Below, piece after piece: positions 54,342 through 61,615 of a stretch of DNA of 64,000 bases. Every line of letters begins with the position of its first letter. The stretch's first letter is position 1. This DNA is from Edaphobacter lichenicola (GTDB lineage Bacteria; Acidobacteriota; Terriglobia; Terriglobales; Acidobacteriaceae). Position numbers and translations under genes: made by a program. Under the pieces are notes generated by a model. The model was not told the DNA's origin. It made no database searches and saw only the letters and a program-made list of their open reading frames with translations. The DNA lies in the NCBI RefSeq assembly GCF_014201315.1, contig NZ_JACHDY010000001.1, forward strand, positions 124,001 through 188,000, given 5' to 3'.

Positions 54342-56593
54342 CGCTTTGTCTCTCCGGCGTTGGTGTGCTCCCCTTCTGCAGTCTGCGACTCCCAACTATC
54401 GGAGTCCACACTGGAGTAGGAGTAACCCGAGTAGCCGTAGTAGCCGTAGTACTCCGGCGAGTTCAGGTCTACTGCATTCAGCACAATTCCGGTGATCGCG
54501 GCGCCCGCGCGCAACAGCAGATCCCTCGCCCGTCGCACCACATGCTTGCTCGATTTGCCATGACGCACTACCAGCACCACAGCGTCAGCCTGTCGCGCCA
54601 GAATCACGCCATCGGTCACCGACAGGATCGGCGGCGAATCGATCACTATGTAGTCGTACAGCTCTCCGCAGCGCTTGAGGATCGTCTCCATCGCCGCCGA
54701 ACTCAGCATCTCCGTAGGGAAGGGCGGAACCGGGCCACTCGGCAAAATGTCCAGATTTGGAATCTCGGGCACGCTCTGTACCGTCTCCTCCAGCTTGGTG
54801 GCTCCGGTCAAGACCGAAGTTAGACCGATCTTTCCGTTCAACCCGAACCGGTGATGAATATTGGGCCGTCGAAGGTCTCCGTCGATCAGCAGAACCCGCG
54901 TATCCCGTTGCGCCAGGATCGCAGCCAAATTGCTCGCGGCCGTGGTCTTTCCTTCCGACGGCGTTGCGCTGGTCAACACAATGAACTTCGGCGGTTGCCC
55001 GGTATTGGAAAGCAGCAGCGACGTACGCAAGGAACGGAACGCCTCCGCAAACTGCGACTTCGGCTGTGTCAGGATTCCGACGTTGCGTTGTGCAGTGCTC
55101 AGGGTCGCGGCCTGATCGACCGACGATCTGCGTGCTCGCGGAATGATTGCCAGCGACGGCAACTCCGTAATGCTTTCGATCTCCGCAATGCTGCGCAACC
55201 CGGTATCCAGGCTCTCCATCAGGAAGGCCACCACGATACCCGCCAGAAGGGCAAAGATCAAAGCCGTTAGGATCACCGTCGATTGAGGCCGCAGCACAGG
55301 CTGCGCCGGAGGCAATGCCTGATCTACAACATCGACATCCAGAGACTCAAGTCCCGACTGAACGCTGGCCGTTCGCAAGCGGGATTTCAGGCTGTCATAC
55401 AGAGTTCGGTTGGCTTCGTACTCCCGTTGGCGCAGGGTGTACTCTACCAGCTGGTCCCGCAGCTTGTAGGCGTCTGTCTTCTGAGCCTCAAGCGCTGCGG
55501 TCGTCTGATCTTCATTCGCCTTTGCGACCACGAAATTCTGCTTCGCCTGCACAATCAGGCGGTTCTGCTCTTCATCGATCTCTTTAGCGAGCTCGTCGAT
55601 CTGAGCCTTCGATGCCTTGGATTGCGGATGATTCGGGCCGAGCGAAGACTCCAGCGTGGCGTAGCTCGCTTTAGCCCCAGCCAACTGGGCGCGTAGTTGC
55701 GTCAGCTCTCCAGGTGCCGTTCCCGGAGTCAGCTCGATGGTGCCTTCGATCGTGTTCGGATCCATTCCGCTTACGACGCGGTAGCGTGCTTCGGCGATGA
55801 TGCGGGCCAGCTTCGCCGCACCGGCCGCTCTGGAGAGGTCATCGAGCGATTCGTTGATCTGATTGTGGTTCGGATCAAATCCAAGGATGCCAAGGCGACG
55901 CTGCATGTCCAACATCTGTTCCTGCGACGCCTCTACCTCCTGCCTCAGACCGTCGAGCGTGCCCGAGAGCCAGACCGAGGCACGCTGCGAAGATTCGTAT
56001 CGGGTCTGATAGCTTCGCTGAACGTAGTCCGAGATGACCTTGTTGACGATATCGGACGACAGTTTCGCGTTCAGGCTGCTATAGCTGATGCGGATAATAT
56101 CGGTCTTCGCAACGATCGTGACGTGCAGGTTGCTCTGCAGGCGATGGACCGTATCCTGCCTGGTCTCGCCATCCGATAGGTTCGCCCGCGGCTGCGGAGC
56201 CGTCGGTTTTTCCAGAAAATCCGCGTTGTTGGCCAGGTCCATCTCGCGGCACACGGTCAACATCAGCGAATCGCTCTTGATAATCTCAATCTCGCTCAGC
56301 AGCTTTGTGCTGGCATCGCCCCCGTAGGCCTGCACCGCGCTAACCCGATATTCGTTCGACGAGCCCGAACGCACCTGAATCCGTCCATAAGCCTCATACA
56401 GCTTCGGCTGCGACTCGGCTTTGTAGATTCCGTATGCCAGGCCCAGCAGAACAGCAATAATCAGGACCAGCTTGCGTTTCCGCAGCACAATCAGAGCTTC
56501 AGAGAGCGTAGTATCTGTAACCGTTGTACTGAACCCTGCCTGGTTCGTCTCCGGAACACCCACATGCGGCGGCTGCGTATTTTTAGAACCCAT
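54338..56593 (-). CDS. wzc: Wzc-type tyrosine autokinase / chain-length regulator
   Basis: 751 residues. An N-terminal Wzz domain between two membrane helices (KLVLIIAVLLGLAYGIYKAE and TVILTALIFALLAGIVVAFL) encloses a periplasmic coiled-coil. A cytoplasmic BY-kinase domain has Walker A (TSATPSEGKTTAASNLAAIL), Walker A' (VLLIDGDLRRPN) and Walker B (YDYIVIDSPPIL). The C-terminal tyrosine cluster (YYGYYGYSGYSYSS) is the autophosphorylation tail. It controls polymerisation and export with Wza. First gene of the minus-strand EPS run; GGGGG precedes the ATG. Confidence 0.96.
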   Translation of the reverse strand: MGSKNTQPPHVGVPETNQAGFSTTVTDTTLSEALIVLRKRKLVLIIAVLLGLAYGIYKAESQPKLYEAYGRIQVRSGSSNEYRVSAVQAYGGDASTKLLSEIEIIKSDSLMLTVCREMDLANNADFLEKPTAPQPRANLSDGETRQDTVHRLQSNLHVTIVAKTDIIRISYSSLNAKLSSDIVNKVISDYVQRSYQTRYESSQRASVWLSGTLDGLRQEVEASQEQMLDMQRRLGILGFDPNHNQINESLDDLSRAAGAAKLARIIAEARYRVVSGMDPNTIEGTIELTPGTAPGELTQLRAQLAGAKASYATLESSLGPNHPQSKASKAQIDELAKEIDEEQNRLIVQAKQNFVVAKANEDQTTAALEAQKTDAYKLRDQLVEYTLRQREYEANRTLYDSLKSRLRTASVQSGLESLDVDVVDQALPPAQPVLRPQSTVILTALIFALLAGIVVAFLMESLDTGLRSIAEIESITELPSLAIIPRARRSSVDQAATLSTAQRNVGILTQPKSQFAEAFRSLRTSLLLSNTGQPPKFIVLTSATPSEGKTTAASNLAAILAQRDTRVLLIDGDLRRPNIHHRFGLNGKIGLTSVLTGATKLEETVQSVPEIPNLDILPSGPVPPFPTEMLSSAAMETILKRCGELYDYIVIDSPPILSVTDGVILARQADAVVLVVRHGKSSKHVVRRARDLLLRAGAAITGIVLNAVDLNSPEYYGYYGYSGYSYSSVDSDSWESQTAEGEHTNAGETKR

Positions 56594-56837
56594 TCCCCCT
56601 AGTCTACCCGAGCAGCCCTGCCGGAAGCAGGATTAGATGAGCGGCAGGCTCCTAATGGTCCAAAAGTGTTACTTCATCCTGCAACGCCCTGTAACTAGGC
56701 AAACTCGGATATCCTCGACCAGGAGCCATAACACCAGCAACGGATAGGCGATCCGTCGAAAATTGAGCCGCTGAGACATCCTCGACCCTGCAAATCTTAT
56801 GCAGGCAGGTCTTCCATCCCATGAAAGGGACTACCTC

Positions 56838-57773
56838 ATGTCTCGAAAGATTCTCGTCACAGGAGCCGCCGGCTTTCTTGGGTCTCATCTCTGTGACGCT
56901 TTGCTCTCCAACGGAGACACCGTCGTCGGGGTCGACAACCTCAGCACCGGCAACCTGGCCAACCTCAGCCATCTCTCGCACGAAAGCTGCTTCCGCCTCA
57001 TCGAGCTCGACATCTGCAAGCCCTTCGACACCGGCAAAGTAGATTACATCTTCAACTTCGCCTCCCCCGCCAGTCCAATCGACTACTCCCGCCTCGGTGT
57101 CGAAACCCTGCTGGTCGGCTCTGCCGGCACCATCAACACCCTCGATCTCGCCCGCAAGTATGGCGCCGGCTATCTCCACGCCTCCACCTCCGAGTGCTAC
57201 GGCGACCCCGAGGTCCATCCCCAGGTCGAGACCTACTGGGGCAACGTCAACCCCGTCGGTCCGCGCTCGGTCTACGACGAGGCCAAGCGCTTCTCCGAGG
57301 CCGCCGTCACCGCTTACCATCGCTACTATGGCGTCGACACGCACCTGGTCCGCATCTTCAACACCTACGGCCCGCGCCTTCAGGCCAGCGACGGCCGCGT
57401 CATCTCAAACCTCATGGTGCAGGCCCTGCGCGGCGAACCTCTCACCATCTACGGCGACGGCTCCCAGACCCGCAGCTTCTGCTACGTCTCCGATCTCATC
57501 GAAGGAATCCTTCTGCTCTCACGCTCCGGGGAGCATCTTCCCGTCAACATCGGCAATCCGGTGGAGTGGACCATCCTCGAATGCGCCCAGGAGATCCTCG
57601 CCGTCACAGGTTCCAGGGCCGAGATCCTCTTTCGCGACCTGCCGCAGGACGATCCCACCCGCCGCCGCCCGGACATCACCCGCGCCAGAACGCTCCTCAA
57701 CTGGGAGCCGAAGGTCACCCTCCGGCAGGGCCTCGAACGCTCTCTCGAATACTTCAAAGCCTGTGTCGCTTAG
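56838..57773 (+). CDS. UDP-glucuronate decarboxylase (UDP-xylose synthase-like)
   Basis: 311-residue extended [19 protein letters not shown] at the N terminus, [15 protein letters not shown], the [15 protein letters not shown] segment characteristic of UDP-xylose synthase, the [14 protein letters not shown] loop, [10 protein letters not shown] (YxxxK) and [11 protein letters not shown]. It converts UDP-glucuronate to UDP-xylose (or the 4-keto pentose), a precursor for EPS sugars. ATG 56838 matches the family N terminus. Divergent from wzc; shares the 244-bp control region. Confidence 0.93.
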   Translation: MSRKILVTGAAGFLGSHLCDALLSNGDTVVGVDNLSTGNLANLSHLSHESCFRLIELDICKPFDTGKVDYIFNFASPASPIDYSRLGVETLLVGSAGTINTLDLARKYGAGYLHASTSECYGDPEVHPQVETYWGNVNPVGPRSVYDEAKRFSEAAVTAYHRYYGVDTHLVRIFNTYGPRLQASDGRVISNLMVQALRGEPLTIYGDGSQTRSFCYVSDLIEGILLLSRSGEHLPVNIGNPVEWTILECAQEILAVTGSRAEILFRDLPQDDPTRRRPDITRARTLLNWEPKVTLRQGLERSLEYFKACVA

Positions 57774-57795
57774 CGAGAGCCCAGACCAAAATGAC

Positions 57796-57988
57796 CTATA
57801 CGGGAGGTACGCCCTGCGCGGGCGGCGGTCACTTCGTGACGCGTACACCGGTCTTGGTGGAACGAACGCCGTGGTCCTCCCGTTGGTCGGAGAGAAAGAT
57901 GGCTCGCGACCAACGGGAGCGCCAACCGAAGGGGTATACAGGTCACGAAGTGACCGCCGCCCGCGCAGGGCGCCCGTCCGGCAGGACA
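57796..57988. repeat. Dispersed palindromic repeat, copy E (left tip degenerate)
   Basis: The left tip is altered (ACCTATACGGGAGG instead of TCCTGCCGGACGGG), the remainder intact: GCCCTGCGCGGGCGGCGGTC, ACTTCGTGACGCGTACACC; inner CCTCCCGTTGGTCG / CGACCAACGGGAG; right arm GTCACGAAGTGACCGCC and GGGCGCCCGTCCGGCAGGA. It lies 22 bp after one stop and 10 bp from the convergent stop. Confidence 0.88.
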
Positions 57989-57998
57989 CAGCTTCGAT

Positions 57999-59978
57999 CT
58001 AATGAAAGGACGGGCCAGTCCGTAACTTCGGATACCAGGTCAGCTGTACCGCAGTCGAAGTATCCTGCTGCAGTCCCGGCTTGTAGACCGGCGCCTTCCA
58101 GCCCTCATACTGCACCCATGCGTTCAGCTCCACATCTTTTCCCAGCCGCTTCACAATGCTCGCCTTGAACTGGTTCTGCGTCGTCCCGCCGGGGATAAAG
58201 TTCGCGGGCGTCTTCTTGTTCAGATACTCCAGCTGAATCCACTCATTGCCCGAGAAGTGATAGGTCAACCACGCCTGCCCGCCCTTGGCCTCGCGCCCGA
58301 TCCAGTCCCCCATGATGAACCCGTTATTCGTATAGCCCTGCTTCTGGATCGTCTCCCAATAAGCAAGCTGTCCTGAGTGGGCCACCGAGACGCCCGGGTC
58401 CGTGGATACCGCCTCCACCCTGAAATCCAGACCTTTGACTCCCGGAATCTGCGAGAGATACAGCCCCGTCCTATACGACGCACGGCGAGGCGCGCTGATC
58501 GGTGTCACATCGTCATGCGAGATCGAGTCCACAACGAAGGTGACATATTTGCGAAGCAAAGGAAGACGGTATGAGGCTTCAAAGTCGCTGAACCTTGCCC
58601 CGGGATCGTCTCGTCCTGCCTTCTCTGCCGCGGTCGTATCGTTCGGGTCGAAGAAGCCTTTCAGAAACGTGTGCAGCGTCACCGGCGAATGCCCCTTTCC
58701 TCCAAAGATGATCGTTCGCTCAAATCCGAACTCAAAGTTCTCCGTAGGCCGGAATGCGAACTTCTCCGCATGGACCCAGGGGTCTCGCGGAACGTTGTGA
58801 CCCTTCAGGTCGCCGTAGAAAAAGTCATAACGCAGCGGACCTAATAGCTTTGACACGAAGGGAATATACAGCGGTTCCACCCGGTTGATGCGAAACGAGT
58901 AGATATTCTCTGCGTTGTTGGACCATGCCAGCGAGCCGCCTGCCCCCGGTCCCAGCCATGCATCGCTCTTGCCGCCGGAGACCTCGTGGCCCAGCACGTG
59001 CACCGAGGCGTATGCCTCAACCAGCCGAAACGGATTCTGGTCCGGGATCGGCCCCAGCGGAATCGTGGCCTGAGGCCCCGGATACGGAATGATCAGGTCG
59101 ACCGTAGACAAAAGCTGCGCCAGATCGAGAGAGTACCCATCAGCCGAGGGGGCATGCTGATACTCACCGCGGATATACAGCGAAAACGGCCCCCACTCTC
59201 CCAGCCCCGAAGCCCCCACAATGCTGTTGAAGCCGCTCTGGTAGGGACGTCCATAGTCGTTACTGATCGTCTGGCCAAGATGGTAGCTGTCCCGCAGAAT
59301 CGGTCCGCTGATCCCCAGCAGGCGCGTATAGGAGGAGTCCAACCCATAGACAACGCCGCGCTCAATCAGCCCGCCGTCAGGATCCTCCTCGCTGATCTCG
59401 TTCTCCAGCTTTGCGAGAATGGACTGCGCCTCTTCGTTGCCGCTGTTGACGATGTCCCCCTGGGAGTCCTGCAGCATATGCAGGATGCTGCGGCGCGTAT
59501 AAGGCCGCATCCCGAGAAACATCGTGTTGACGAAGCCCATCGAGTAGAGCCGCGTGATCGCCGGATAGACCCAGCTATCGTCCGGAATGTAGGTCGATCC
59601 CAGCCGGTCCGGCGGTGGCTTCAGATCGTCAGGAGCATAGCCGGGATAACCGATAAACGGTCTCTCCTTGCTCGTCTGCTCTGGCGGGACGACCGGCTGG
59701 GCGGTCTGCGTAGGAGGAGGCAGCGAGGGGTTTGCCACAGGAGGAGTTGCAGAGGGTGTCGGCTGCGAAGGAACTGGCGCAGGCGCTGGCGATTGTTGCG
59801 GCGCCGCATAAGGCGCAATGCCATTCGTGGTTCCGTCTGGAGCTGGAACTGGAGCTGGAGCCGGAGCAGAGCCCGAGGCTGGTGGGGGAGCGGGAGGGGG
59901 CGTTGGCGTCTGCGCGATCGCTGTCGATGCGGCACATAAACTCAGTGCCGCAAAACAAAGAGAAACTTTGGTCCGCAC
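57999..59978 (-). CDS. Capsule assembly Wzi-like outer-membrane protein
   Basis: 659 residues: signal peptide (FAALSLCAASTAIAQ), a Pro/Ala-rich linker of about 85 residues (PTPPPAPPPASGSAPAPAP), then a Wzi-type beta-barrel domain (YIPDDSWVYPAITRLYSMGF, ISNDYGRPYQSGFNSIVGAS, FYGDLKGHNVPRDPWVHAEK, EYLNKKTPANFIPGGTTQNQ). Wzi proteins tether capsule to the cell surface. It lies convergent to the UDP-glucuronate decarboxylase, extending the EPS cluster. The linker is longer than in enterobacterial Wzi. Confidence 0.88.
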   Translation of the reverse strand: MRTKVSLCFAALSLCAASTAIAQTPTPPPAPPPASGSAPAPAPVPAPDGTTNGIAPYAAPQQSPAPAPVPSQPTPSATPPVANPSLPPPTQTAQPVVPPEQTSKERPFIGYPGYAPDDLKPPPDRLGSTYIPDDSWVYPAITRLYSMGFVNTMFLGMRPYTRRSILHMLQDSQGDIVNSGNEEAQSILAKLENEISEEDPDGGLIERGVVYGLDSSYTRLLGISGPILRDSYHLGQTISNDYGRPYQSGFNSIVGASGLGEWGPFSLYIRGEYQHAPSADGYSLDLAQLLSTVDLIIPYPGPQATIPLGPIPDQNPFRLVEAYASVHVLGHEVSGGKSDAWLGPGAGGSLAWSNNAENIYSFRINRVEPLYIPFVSKLLGPLRYDFFYGDLKGHNVPRDPWVHAEKFAFRPTENFEFGFERTIIFGGKGHSPVTLHTFLKGFFDPNDTTAAEKAGRDDPGARFSDFEASYRLPLLRKYVTFVVDSISHDDVTPISAPRRASYRTGLYLSQIPGVKGLDFRVEAVSTDPGVSVAHSGQLAYWETIQKQGYTNNGFIMGDWIGREAKGGQAWLTYHFSGNEWIQLEYLNKKTPANFIPGGTTQNQFKASIVKRLGKDVELNAWVQYEGWKAPVYKPGLQQDTSTAVQLTWYPKLRTGPSFH

Positions 59979-60142
59979 TTACACCTCAATCTGGAGCTTT
60001 GAAACGCCGATACCAGTGTAACTGCCGACAGCGTCCAGTCCGAAGTTACCAACTGATAACGGGGGGAAGTCCCTGTTCAGTAGATGAAATACAGTTCAGC
60101 AGAGGAAATACAGTGGCAACAATATATCTGGCTCACCCTTGT

Positions 60143-60553
60143 TTACTTGGAATTTGCGATAACCCAGCCGTAGATCGTCTCGAGATCTGTTGTTCGTTGG
60201 CGTGTTAGTTCTTCAAGGCAAGCTGAATAGGCCGGGCCTGACGCAGTTCCACCGTTGTAGAGATTACTCTCTGCCGTACAGGTCGCGTCTCGAAACTGTA
60301 TCCAAAGACGTTGCGCCACTTTTAGCCGTTGCAGGTCATCCGCTTGCAGCACCTTCGATATCTGACTGTATCTCTGATTCAGTCCGACATCAGCGGCTTT
60401 GTACGCTTTATCGAAGCAGTTTTCCATGGCTACGGTCACCACAACGTTCCGGCAGGGTGCGCTTGCGGAGTTCATGTGCTGGGCTCTGGCGATGGTGCCG
60501 GAACAAATGAAGGTTGCGAGCAAGAGCAGCCAACAACGGACAGGAGGGATCAT
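60143..60553 (-). CDS. LprI/DUF1311-family secreted protein
   Basis: 136 residues: signal peptide (CWLLLLATFICSGTIARAQ), then an LprI-like helical domain (ENCFDKAYKAADVGLNQRYS, LQRLKVAQRLWIQFRDATC, EELTRQRTTDLETIYGW) with four conserved-looking cysteines outside the leader. Family members include lysozyme inhibitors; most are uncharacterised. ATG 60553 is preferred, GTG 60562 possible; no clear ribosome-binding site. Confidence 0.85.
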   Translation of the reverse strand: MIPPVRCWLLLLATFICSGTIARAQHMNSASAPCRNVVVTVAMENCFDKAYKAADVGLNQRYSQISKVLQADDLQRLKVAQRLWIQFRDATCTAESNLYNGGTASGPAYSACLEELTRQRTTDLETIYGWVIANSK

Positions 60554-60661
60554 GGCCCACAATAACAGAACCCTCAGTGTGCCTCTTCGGTACTGAGCGT
60601 GAAAATAACGTGGTGAGTGAAGTATGTTGCTGCCGATTCAGTTCAGTAGAGGAAGTGCCGT

Positions 60662-61531
60662 TCAGTGCATGAAATACGCCTTGCGAAGCCGCTCTCCGGC
60701 CCTCTTCAGCCACGCCCAAGTGCAGACCTTGCGCCCCAGCAGAAACCCCTGCATCTGCATCAGCGGGTCCTGCGCAGCTTCTCCCCGCACGCCCTCCACC
60801 CGATATCCTTTGCATTCAATCAGAACCGGACCCCCGCCGCCCCGGATCCTGCCCAGCGACTCCTGGGTCACGCGATACAAAGCCACCGCATCGTTCACGT
60901 CCACCGGCATCCCCGGCATCCCCCACCTGCGAACCTTCGCGCTCAGTTGGGGCACACCAGGTTTATCTTTGCCCTTGCATGGTAAGACCACAAAGATCAT
61001 CGGCAGATCCAACTTCGCAGCGGACTCGATAATCTCCCGCCACACCTTCTTGTCCAGCTCCGAGTGGCCAACATAGGCGGCCACCACGCTCCCCCGCTTC
61101 AGCGTCTTGAACGAAAGCGCCGCACCCATCGCCATTCGCAGCCGGTCGCCCACATCGTCCACCCAAGGCAAAACCCGCGCCAGAGCACCCTCCCGGGCCA
61201 GCTTCGCTCCGTCGATCTTTCCTTCGTGAAACCCCGCCACTCGCCCCAACAGGGAGTCGATCTGCGTCTTCGACTGTGCGCCCGTGATCAGATCCATCAC
61301 CACGCCAGGCTGCGAGTCGCTCACCAGATCGCCCGGCAGCAGCTCCAGCGCCGTGCTCACCCGGCAAGCCTCCTCCCCGCGCGTAGAACCCAGCCGTCGC
61401 CGCGCCTTCATGCCCCTCTGCAACCCGGAAATGTGCTCGTCCAAAGCTCTCGCGTCGGCCATCACGCTATACATCTGCAGCAACTTCTTATTCGGCACCA
61501 GTGGATTTTCGTACAGCCCCGCGTCGCTCAA
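60662..61531 (-). CDS. E1-alpha-like dehydrogenase homologue lacking the thiamine-diphosphate motif
   Basis: 289 residues that align by eye with the alpha subunit of 2-oxoacid dehydrogenase E1: LLQMYSVMADARALDEHISG, TRGEEACRVSTALELLPGDL, LRMAMGAALSFKTLKRGSVV, AAKLDLPMIFVVL, MPGMPVDVNDAVALYRVTQE, GGGPVLIECKGYRVEG. The cofactor motif GDG-x(~26)-NN is lost: residues 154-156 read VGH, and the expected ENNGYA is LPCKGK. It is also shorter than usual. A catalytically inactive paralogue with a structural or regulatory role is likely. It follows aceE by 84 bp, across a terminator-like hairpin. Confidence 0.75.
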   Translation of the reverse strand: MSDAGLYENPLVPNKKLLQMYSVMADARALDEHISGLQRGMKARRRLGSTRGEEACRVSTALELLPGDLVSDSQPGVVMDLITGAQSKTQIDSLLGRVAGFHEGKIDGAKLAREGALARVLPWVDDVGDRLRMAMGAALSFKTLKRGSVVAAYVGHSELDKKVWREIIESAAKLDLPMIFVVLPCKGKDKPGVPQLSAKVRRWGMPGMPVDVNDAVALYRVTQESLGRIRGGGGPVLIECKGYRVEGVRGEAAQDPLMQMQGFLLGRKVCTWAWLKRAGERLRKAYFMH

Positions 61532-61565
61532 CCAACCCTCCGTAACACTTCAAGTTACAAAACGA

Positions 61566-61588
61566 GAGGGTTCCCACAAGGAACCCTC
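61566..61588 (-). terminator. Terminator downstream of aceE
   Basis: GAGGGTTCC-N5-GGAACCCTC perfect 9-bp stem; in the minus-strand direction it is followed by TCGTTTTG. It lies 27 bp past the aceE stop and 34 bp before the E1-alpha-like start, so readthrough into that gene should be reduced. Confidence 0.75.
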
Positions 61589-61615
61589 ATCGCCATCAAA
61601 GCCCGTCAAAAATTA

